Positions 44,141 through 49,030 of a DNA stretch of 49,030 bases are shown here, piece by piece (the stretch's first letter is position 1; each line of letters starts with the position of its first letter). Source of the DNA: Promethearchaeota archaeon (lineage in GTDB: Archaea > Asgardarchaeota > Lokiarchaeia > Sigynarchaeales > SOKP01); contig JAUWBH010000016.1 in NCBI GenBank assembly GCA_030605085.1, positions 1-49,030 of the forward strand. Reading direction: 5' to 3'. The notes under the pieces were generated by a model. That model was not told the origin of the DNA, made no database searches, and worked only from the letters and a program-made list of their open reading frames with translations. Position numbers and translations under genes: made by a program.

Positions 44141-44234
44141 TTTCAAATATTCAAGTTTAAAAAATAAAGAAATATTATTTCATTATAAATAAGTGATTGC
44201 TACAAAAAAAGAAGGAAAAAAAGAGTTATTTTAG

Positions 44235-44459
44235 ATGAAACAAAAAAACTTAAAGTGTATTCTCTGCGGGGGTAGGATTGCATACGAAGAATTAAGCCAA
44301 AATTTTAAATGTAGTGAATGTAATGCAAACATCTCCTCAGACATGTTTAAAGCAGGTAAAAAGGCGCGCACTCGTTATCGTTTAACTAAAGTAAGTATAC
44401 TTGTTGCGATCCTCGGTACTTTATATGTTTTATATTTCTTCCTTAGAAGAATGCTTTAG
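44235..44459 (+). CDS. Zn-ribbon membrane protein
   Basis: 74 residues. CILCGGRIA and FKCSECNAN give two CxxC pairs (Zn ribbon), then a basic linker and one C-terminal membrane helix (VSILVAILGTLYVLYFFL). Function unknown; such proteins are common in archaea. Same strand as the CDP-alcohol transferase, with a gap of about 95 bp. Confidence 0.65.
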   Translation: MKQKNLKCILCGGRIAYEELSQNFKCSECNANISSDMFKAGKKARTRYRLTKVSILVAILGTLYVLYFFLRRML

Positions 44460-44621
44460 AATTTTAATTTTTTTCTTAAAATTCAAAGTCCATTTTTGGA
44501 ATCTACTCCTAAAAAGAAATCGTAGATTTCCGCTAATTCATTATAAGGATCTTTTTCAGTCAAGTTTTAAATCACCTCTAAAATTTATTATAAATCTAAA
44601 AAAAACCTATTTATTATTAAA

Positions 44622-45863
44622 TTATAGGTACTCTTTTTTCACTCGTGACAACATAGCAAACATAATTATCGTTATCCCCAGTATTATAAATGATATCTTC
44701 AAGTTATACATTACTAGGATGCCGATTAGTGGAAAAAGTATTGCTTTTGTAATCGCCGAAATCATGTTTATAGTACTTAAAACAGTAGCTCGATTCTCTG
44801 TTTCAATTTGCTTGTTTATGCCATTAATAAAGATGATTTGTCTAGTAAATCCAAATCCGACAACGATTAAAACTAATGTAATGCTGATTGGAACGAAAAA
44901 TATGAATGCCATCAGAATGTATCCTATACCTGGTATCAAGGTATATAATATGAGAAACAGTCGCTTATTTTTGAAGTGTTTCTCAAATTTTGGAATTAGA
45001 TTAGTCAAAATGATTTGTGTTATTGTCATCGCAGCAGCAACAAATCCAAAGAAAATTAATGGCACGTTAAGCTCTTCAAGGTATAATTGATACATCCATA
45101 TAATTACAAAGGCTAAGGCATCCACTATAGTTAACTCAATCGCCAGAATTCGTAGAATTTTATTTTTCCTGAGTTCTTTGAAACCAGCCTTAATAATTGT
45201 GATGAATTTCTCTTTAGATTCATTTTCAAGATCGTGGTTAGGGTCTTTAAGCGCCAATGCTATAATTGAAGCTGCTATGAATGGAAAAAACATCAACGAA
45301 AATATATAATTTAATGGAACGAACAATGTTAGCAACGAACCTATGGGCGCCGAAATTAGTATCCCTAACAACATAAAACTTCCTGTTCTCGCGGAATATT
45401 TAGAAAGTTCTTTTTCTCTTCCCATCCTTCTCAATGTATCATACATAACAGCTTGATCAGAACCCGAAATTAACGCAACTCCTAAGGCAAAAAATGTTTC
45501 TGCGAGAAAAAATAGGAGTATGTTAGGTATACTTCCATATATTAAAGCTGAAATTGCAAGCACCATGCCTCCTAAGATTAAACTAAGTTTTTTGCTTAAG
45601 TAATCAGATATTGCCCCGCAAGGAATTTCGAAGACGAAGATCATAATAGTAAAGTATCCTTGTAATATCATAACTTCGACGAATGTTAATCTCCCCCATC
45701 CTAAAAAGAATGGCAGTAAAATCCCTGAAATCAAGTGACAACCTGCAAAGAAATGAAACAAATACAGATTCCATATATTTGAATTGTATTCTGCTCTATT
45801 TGATTCTAATTCTAATTGAGATAGAGTTTTTTCTTTTCTATCATTTTCCTTTGAAAATTGCAT
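44622..45863 (-). CDS. MFS transporter
   Basis: 413 residues with about 11-12 membrane helices. FFAGCHLISGILLPFFLGWG opens it; EIPCGAISDYLSKKLSLILG is the MFS loop 2-3 signature (G...D..GR..L type), and SGSDQAVMYDTLRRMGREKE the inter-helix loop seen in the Bcr/tetracycline-resistance-like group. Substrate unknown. The long forward-strand frame across its 3' part is an antisense shadow. Confidence 0.88.
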   Translation of the reverse strand: MQFSKENDRKEKTLSQLELESNRAEYNSNIWNLYLFHFFAGCHLISGILLPFFLGWGRLTFVEVMILQGYFTIMIFVFEIPCGAISDYLSKKLSLILGGMVLAISALIYGSIPNILLFFLAETFFALGVALISGSDQAVMYDTLRRMGREKELSKYSARTGSFMLLGILISAPIGSLLTLFVPLNYIFSLMFFPFIAASIIALALKDPNHDLENESKEKFITIIKAGFKELRKNKILRILAIELTIVDALAFVIIWMYQLYLEELNVPLIFFGFVAAAMTITQIILTNLIPKFEKHFKNKRLFLILYTLIPGIGYILMAFIFFVPISITLVLIVVGFGFTRQIIFINGINKQIETENRATVLSTINMISAITKAILFPLIGILVMYNLKISFIILGITIIMFAMLSRVKKEYL

Positions 45864-45887
45864 GATCTTTCCCTTTTCCGTTGTTTT

Positions 45888-46226
45888 TTAAATTGGAAAT
45901 AATTCATTTTTCAATAATCTCATAATTTTTTTTCTATCTTCACTCGATAGTTGACTTGCATCAGTACCACGAGAAATATACATATCAGCAGGAATGTTTT
46001 CAAATAATGAAATCATAATGATTAACGCATTTTTCACTAAAATTTTATTATCTGAGTACAGCGCCTCTTTCATTAATTTCATCATAAATTGACATTTCCA
46101 GAGTTCAGTTCTTTCTCGATTTTCTTTTTTATTTTCAAAATAATCTATTATTCTAATATAACAATCCAATTCAGAATCTTTCTTAATATTTAGATCTTTA
46201 AACGATTTTTCTTTAAATTCTACCAT
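45888..46226 (-). CDS. Hypothetical alpha-helical protein
   Basis: 112 residues, helical and charged (LDCYIRIIDYFENKKENRER, KILVKNALIIMISLFENIPA), perhaps a short HEAT-like or immunity-type fold. No family recognised. It ends 25 bp upstream of the MFS gene start, same strand, so the two may share a transcript. Confidence 0.5.
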   Translation of the reverse strand: MVEFKEKSFKDLNIKKDSELDCYIRIIDYFENKKENRERTELWKCQFMMKLMKEALYSDNKILVKNALIIMISLFENIPADMYISRGTDASQLSSEDRKKIMRLLKNELFPI

Positions 46227-46469
46227 TTTTTTCAGCTTAATTTTTACTTTCTTTAATATTCTGGCAATATATAAAAAAATTTATTAATATATGAGGGTTA
46301 TATCGATGTAAATAAAGATAATTAGTAAGTTTTATAGTAGAAAGGCATAAATAGTAATTAAAGAAGATTAACCTGGTTTTTTTGAGGTATTAGAAGAAAG
46401 AAGTAGCCGAGTTGTTGATATCAGAGTTTTATTGAAGGAATTTTATTTATATAAGATAATAGCCTTCAT

Positions 46470-46563
46470 TATCATGGTAATTTTATTGTAATTAGACGGA
46501 AAGTGGACTAACATGTTTACACCACTTATCCTTTTCCATGTATTTACTTTAAATACCATGATA
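46470..46563. repeat. Nested inverted repeat in long intergenic region
   Basis: Outer arms TATCATGGTA (46470-46479) and TACCATGATA (46554-46563) are perfect. Inside them AAGTGG (46501-46506) pairs with CCACTT (46522-46527). The 780 bp between the helical protein gene and the first tRNA fragment has no gene; this and the next entry are its only structures. Confidence 0.5.
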
Positions 46564-46802
46564 TTATCAACAAATTTTTTATTATAGTTCTATAAAATAT
46601 GATTATTTATAAATTTATCGTACAAACGAGTTTTATAAAATAAAAATACGGGAATAAAATGGGATCATAACTTTCCTTTTAATTAAAATTGATTCTGTTT
46701 TTAAGAATTTACTTAAAAAAATAATAGGATAAAATTCCCACAAAAACATCGTAATTAGGTTTATCAAAACATTTATTAAGGCACTTATCTATATAAATTA
46801 TA

Positions 46803-46890
46803 ATGATCTCTTATATTTATATCATTAGCAAAACCGAACTGTCCTCGAGCTTGCTGCTCAGTCTTTTGCTATAATTAGTGAGAGATCGGA
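46803..46890 (+). ncRNA. Candidate structured RNA (three-step hairpin)
   Basis: GATCTCT (46805-46811) pairs with AGAGATC (46881-46887). TAGCAAAA (46826-46833) pairs with TTTTGCTA (46864-46871). GAGC (46847-46850) pairs with GCTC (46856-46859) around a 5-base loop. The segment is richer in G+C than its flanks, which in an AT-rich genome often marks a real RNA. TATA-like TTTATTAA lies about 27 bp before it. Not a tRNA, SRP or RNase P RNA that I can recognise. Confidence 0.5.
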
Positions 46891-47003
46891 TCCTACGAAC
46901 TTATTCTTTTTAATATTTTTACGCGCTTAAGATTAGCGAAGATTTGCTCTCTCGCTTAATTTTCAACCATATTAATTTAAAAAAGAATGAGATCGAAGAA
47001 CTT

Positions 47004-47039
47004 GCAGGGATAGCCAAGTGGTAAGGCAGAAATGGCTTA
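47004..47039 (+). tRNA. 5' half of a tRNA (Leu-like), no 3' half nearby
   Basis: GCAGGGA acceptor strand, TA, a D-arm GCC...GGC, and a sequence ending in CTTA as if stopping inside an anticodon loop. It resembles the 5' side of the Leu tRNA at 48020. No TCCCTGC acceptor partner was found in the window. Either a broken tRNA or a split-tRNA 5' half. Confidence 0.5.
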
Positions 47040-47068
47040 TCTCCAAATAATATAAGATAAAAAAATAA

Positions 47069-47154
47069 ACGAGAATACCCAAGCTTGGATGAAGGGGTTC
47101 GGCTTAAAACCGAATACATAGGACACATCGCAGGTTCAAATCCTGCTTCTCGTA
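47069..47154 (+). tRNA. tRNA-Leu(UAA)
   Basis: Acceptor ACGAGAA/TTCTCGT, anticodon arm TTCGG-CTTAAAA-CCGAA giving TAA, a long variable arm, and T-arm GCAGG-TTCAAAT-CCTGC. 86 bases, class II, no encoded CCA. Confidence 0.9.
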
Positions 47155-47407
47155 TTAAAAATTATTATATAAACCAAATAGGAGGTGTACGTAAAAAGTA
47201 GGAAAAATTTATCACTTAGAATGATACAAAGGTATAGATCACTTTTGATTTCAACTGATAATCTAAAAATTTATCCAGAGTTATAATTTAAAAATGTTAC
47301 AATAATAGATAATTACATAATAAATTAAGAAAAACATAGAATTTGTTAATTCAAAAGCAGAAACAATATTTTTTGCTATTTATAACATATTTATTTTATC
47401 TAATATT

Positions 47408-47752
47408 ATGACTGAAAATAGAATTATAGTTGATAAAACCGACATGAAGAGAATATATAACGATTTAAAATCTCGTGGTTTTTCAAGAAATGATATAAGC
47501 CGTGAAATTGGTGCAAGATTTGATAGTGCACTTTATCATGGTTATTCAATGTCCGAAACAAGTTTTCATAAATTAGAGAGCTTATATGGTAAAAAGATTG
47601 CTCACAAATCCAAAAATTGTTCTATTAATATTAAAGGATGTGTTAAAGGTGGAAAAGCCAATAACATATATAATGAACTTACAGAGAATGACTTAAAAGA
47701 ATGGATTAAGTTGTATGAAAACTTAAGATCATTCCGATTAGTAAGAGAATAA
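47408..47752 (+). CDS. Hypothetical helix-turn-helix protein
   Basis: 114 residues. MKRIYNDLKSRGFSRNDISR followed by a helix (SETSFHKLESLYGKKI) looks like an HTH DNA-binding domain. The second half has CSINIKGCVKGGKAN and a helical end. No family recognised. It sits inside a tRNA cluster, a common home for integrated elements, but no integrase is present. Confidence 0.5.
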   Translation: MTENRIIVDKTDMKRIYNDLKSRGFSRNDISREIGARFDSALYHGYSMSETSFHKLESLYGKKIAHKSKNCSINIKGCVKGGKANNIYNELTENDLKEWIKLYENLRSFRLVRE

Positions 47753-47827
47753 TTTAAAAAGAAATATTTGTTAAAGAAAATCTCTTATCCTTTTTAATTA
47801 TAACTCTGTTTTAAAATTTAAAGCCTA

Positions 47828-47853
47828 GGCAGATTCAAGTCCTGCCATCTGCA
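47828..47853 (+). tRNA. 3' tRNA-Leu fragment (duplicate end)
   Basis: A T-arm and acceptor strand (AGTCCTGCCATCTGCA) identical to the end of the tRNA-Leu at 47928-48008, without the rest of the tRNA. The shared 24 bases run from 47834 to 47857 and from 47989 to 48012. Confidence 0.65.
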
Positions 47854-47855
47854 TA

Positions 47856-47912
47856 CAGACTTAAGATCTGCGGCTAAGTGCTCGGAGGTTAAAATCCCTC
47901 TCCTTGTACCAT
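47856..47912 (+). tRNA. 3' part of a tRNA-Leu(UAA) with encoded CCA
   Basis: CAGA-CTTAAGA-TCTG is an anticodon arm with TAA. It is followed by a class II variable arm (CGGCTAAGTGCTCG), T-arm GAGG-TTAAAAT-CCCTC and acceptor strand TCCTTGT-A-CCA. The D-arm and 5' acceptor strand (expected ACAAGGA) are missing directly upstream. A tRNA fossil or a split 3' half. Confidence 0.55.
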
Positions 47913-47927
47913 AGGAATATATAAAAT

Positions 47928-48008
47928 GCAGATGTGTCCAAGTTGGTAAGGAACTGGTCTTAGGAACCAGCGCTAAGTGTCTCGCAGGTTCAAGTCCTGC
48001 CATCTGCA
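47928..48008 (+). tRNA. tRNA-Leu(UAG)
   Basis: Acceptor GCAGATG/CATCTGC, anticodon arm CTGGT-CTTAGGA-ACCAG giving TAG, variable arm, and T-arm GCAGG-TTCAAGT-CCTGC. 81 bases. Confidence 0.9.
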
Positions 48009-48019
48009 TACAAAATAAG

Positions 48020-48101
48020 GCAGAGGTAGTCAAGCGGCAAAGGCAGTCGGCTAAGAACCGACCCTCGTAGGAGTTCGGGGGTTCGAGTCCCTCCCTCTGC
48101 A
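48020..48101 (+). tRNA. tRNA-Leu with AAG anticodon
   Basis: Acceptor GCAGAGG/CCTCTGC, anticodon arm GTCGG-CTAAGAA-CCGAC with T33 and anticodon AAG, class II variable arm, and T-arm GGGGG-TTCGAGT-CCCTC. All stems are intact. Archaea normally use GAG here, so A34 is unusual. Confidence 0.85.
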
Positions 48102-48113
48102 AAAACGACACAT

Positions 48114-48199
48114 GCGGAAATAACCAAGTCCGGTAAAGGAGGTGGGTTCAAAATCCATTCCCCGCAGGGGGTTCTGCGGTTCAAATCCGCATTTCCGCA
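48114..48199 (+). tRNA. tRNA-Leu(CAA)
   Basis: Acceptor GCGGAAA/TTTCCGC, anticodon arm GTGGG-TTCAAAA-TCCAT (two G-U pairs) giving CAA, variable arm around CCCCGCAGGGGG, and T-arm TGCGG-TTCAAAT-CCGCA. 86 bases. Confidence 0.87.
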
Positions 48200-48221
48200 T
48201 AAAAAATCCACTAAAAAATAA

Positions 48222-48311
48222 GCAACGGTGACGGAGTCTGGTCGATCGTACCCGCCTTGAGAGTGGGAGTGGTGACCACCACCGCAGGTTCGAATCCTGT
48301 CCGTTGCGCCA
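48222..48311 (+). tRNA. tRNA-Ser(UGA)
   Basis: Acceptor GCAACGG/CCGTTGC, anticodon arm CCCGC-CTTGAGA-GTGGG giving TGA, a long variable arm (GTGGTGACCACCAC) typical of Ser, and T-arm GCAGG-TTCGAAT-CCTGT. Discriminator G followed by encoded CCA. Confidence 0.92.
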
Positions 48312-48318
48312 ATTTAAA

Positions 48319-48403
48319 GCAAGAGTCGCATAGTTAGGTAGTGCATCGGGCTGCTGATCCGAAGACGCTTAATCGTTCGGAGGTTCAAATCCTCCCTCTT
48401 GCG
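48319..48403 (+). tRNA. tRNA-Ser(GCU)
   Basis: Acceptor GCAAGAG/CTCTTGC, anticodon arm TCGGG-CTGCTGA-TCCGA giving GCT, class II variable arm, T-arm GGAGG-TTCAAAT-CCTCC, and discriminator G as in the other Ser tRNA. Confidence 0.92.
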
Positions 48404-48409
48404 CTTTTT
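48404..48409 (+). terminator. T-tract after tRNA-Ser(GCU)
   Basis: C followed by a run of T directly after the tRNA; probable end of the tRNA transcript. Confidence 0.4.
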
Positions 48410-48639
48410 TAAAAATAAATGAAAACTATAACCAGGTTATTAATTATAAGCTTCTATAATTAATTAATCATATAGATTATGGAAAATTAAATGATTTAAC
48501 TAACAAAATTAGAATTAGAAGAAATTATATAGAAAATAAAAAAAATAAGATTATAAGAAGAAATGGGAAGAGGTTCCCACTTTCCTTAGTTCCTTAAATA
48601 GAAACATTTAAATACTTAGTTGCTCTTATTAGATTTACA

Positions 48640-48732
48640 ATGGAACGAGTTATTTTTATTATAACAGAAACGCAAATGGGAGCCGTTGCCCACCCAGAGC
48701 AACAGGCGTTTTATAGCGGCAGCTATCAATAA
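48640..48732 (+). other. GC-richer locus: 30-codon ORF or small structured RNA
   Basis: A TTTAAATA box (48606-48613) lies about 26 bp before an ATG frame of 30 codons (MGAVAHPEQQAFYSGSYQ at its end). The DNA is GC-rich against AT-rich flanks and can fold (GTTGC / GCAAC; ATAGC-GGCA-GCTAT). Either a leaderless micro-protein or an ncRNA. The rest of the gap 48410-48884 shows no gene. Confidence 0.4.
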
Positions 48733-48884
48733 TAAACATCTATACTCGTTTCCTCGGACATCTACTATTTTTTGTTTATATTTCTTTGATTTTTCCTATA
48801 CATCTTCCATTCATATATCGATAATTGACTCTTTTTAATGACGGACAACGAGTATATGGTGTTTAATAAAAATCTATTAAAGAT

Positions 48885-48957
48885 GGTTTGGGTGGTGTAA
48901 TTGGAAGCATTTTTGACCGTGAATCAATAGGAATGGGTTCGAATCCCTTCCCAAGCC
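48885..48957 (+). tRNA. tRNA-His(GUG), with C33 and weak stems
   Basis: An extra 5' G (48885) faces a C discriminator (48957), the G-1:C73 identity of tRNA-His. Acceptor GTTTGGG/CCCAAGC contains one G-U. D-arm GTGT/GCAT. Anticodon loop CCGTGAA gives GTG but has C at 33 where U is near-universal. There is a T-T mismatch at the base of the anticodon stem. T-loop TTCGAAT is normal. Confidence 0.75.
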
Positions 48958-48968
48958 CTCTAAAGTAT

Positions 48969-49030
48969 GGGGCTGTAGCTCAAGGGAAGAGCAATTGGGT
49001 TGCATCCAAAAGGTTGTAGGTTCAAGTCCT
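48969..49030 (+). tRNA. tRNA-Ala(UGC), cut by window end
   Basis: Acceptor 5' strand GGGGCTG, D-arm GCTC...GAGC, anticodon loop GTTGCAT with TGC, and T-arm beginning TGTAGG-TTCAAGT. The 3' acceptor strand lies beyond the window. Confidence 0.85.

Noticed and set aside
44401..45090. Forward-strand open frame of 229 codons
   Set aside because: Antisense to the MFS transporter; its sense is low-complexity reading of membrane helices.
46919..47128. Reverse-strand frame of 69 codons
   Set aside because: Overlaps the tRNA-Leu(UAA) gene and the tRNA 5' fragment in antisense.
47818..48211. Two reverse-strand frames with Cys and Arg
   Set aside because: They run across several intact tRNA genes in antisense.
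1..49030. CRISPR array, cas genes or prophage
   Set aside because: No regularly spaced repeats, Cas signatures, integrase or phage structural genes were seen; TnpB is the only related nuclease.

Overview
The window is strongly AT-rich archaeal DNA. It most likely comes from an Asgard archaeon of the Lokiarchaeia (Promethearchaeota) type. The evidence is mixed: a eukaryote-like small GTPase (28256-28789), a longin-like domain protein (39897-40646), an SDS22-like leucine-rich-repeat protein, SCP2-like carrier proteins, an archaetidylinositol-phosphate-synthase-like CDP-alcohol transferase, archaeal TATA elements, and several genes of bacterial flavour (CysE, CysK, MetX/MetW, plant/bacterial-type iPGM, CheR/CheD). 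No rRNA or CRISPR array is present.

Layout. 1-4.4 kb: 5' part of an amidase gene, an anchored surface protein, phosphoglycerate mutase and a CruF/DUF422-like membrane protein. 4.5-16 kb: a sulfur island. On the minus strand lie metX, metW, a class V PLP enzyme, a two-domain trans-sulfuration PLP enzyme and an Lrp-like regulator with a cysteine-rich tail. On the plus strand lie cysE (with a Zn-ribbon extension), an Rrf2/CymR-like regulator and cysK. A second minus-strand cassette holds a MoeB/ThiF-like E1, TusA, a PP-loop thiolase-like protein and a broken DUF169 gene. Together these could make cysteine and homocysteine, relay sulfur to a tRNA or cofactor thiolation enzyme, and be regulated locally. 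However, MetX lacks its catalytic His, and the class V enzyme carries Asn at the usual PLP-Asp position.

16-21 kb is accessory: a metallophosphoesterase, TPR genes (one broken), an unrecognised nuclease-like protein, and intact and decayed copies of a small SCP2-like family. 21-24 kb is an operon of SDR, SCP2-like protein and aldehyde dehydrogenase. 24-28.3 kb holds two paralogous aKMT/FAM173-like methyltransferases around an LRR gene, plus fossils of a SIR2-like gene and an M24 peptidase gene. 28.2-33.3 kb: small GTPase, racemase, SDR, small membrane proteins, a TnpB element and a GNAT gene. 33.4-36.5 kb: an ABC exporter operon with an anchored extracytoplasmic protein, a promoter/operator palindrome and a hairpin terminator. 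36.7-39.3 kb: DUF169 protein, nucleotidyltransferase and GHMP kinase. 39.9-43 kb: longin-wHTH protein, then a CheR-coiled-coil-CheD fusion whose CheD nucleophile is Ser. 43-46.2 kb: CDP-alcohol transferase, Zn-ribbon membrane protein, MFS transporter and small unknowns. 46.2-49 kb: structured intergenic DNA and a tRNA cluster dominated by class II (Leu, Ser) tRNAs, with tRNA fragments between them.

The strongest leads are the CheR-coil-CheD fusion with a lost nucleophile, the altered active sites in the sulfur operon, the cysteine-tailed Lrp regulator, the tRNA-Leu with an AAG anticodon next to tRNA halves, and the unusual number of gene fossils. All family assignments come from motif recognition by eye; no database search was run.
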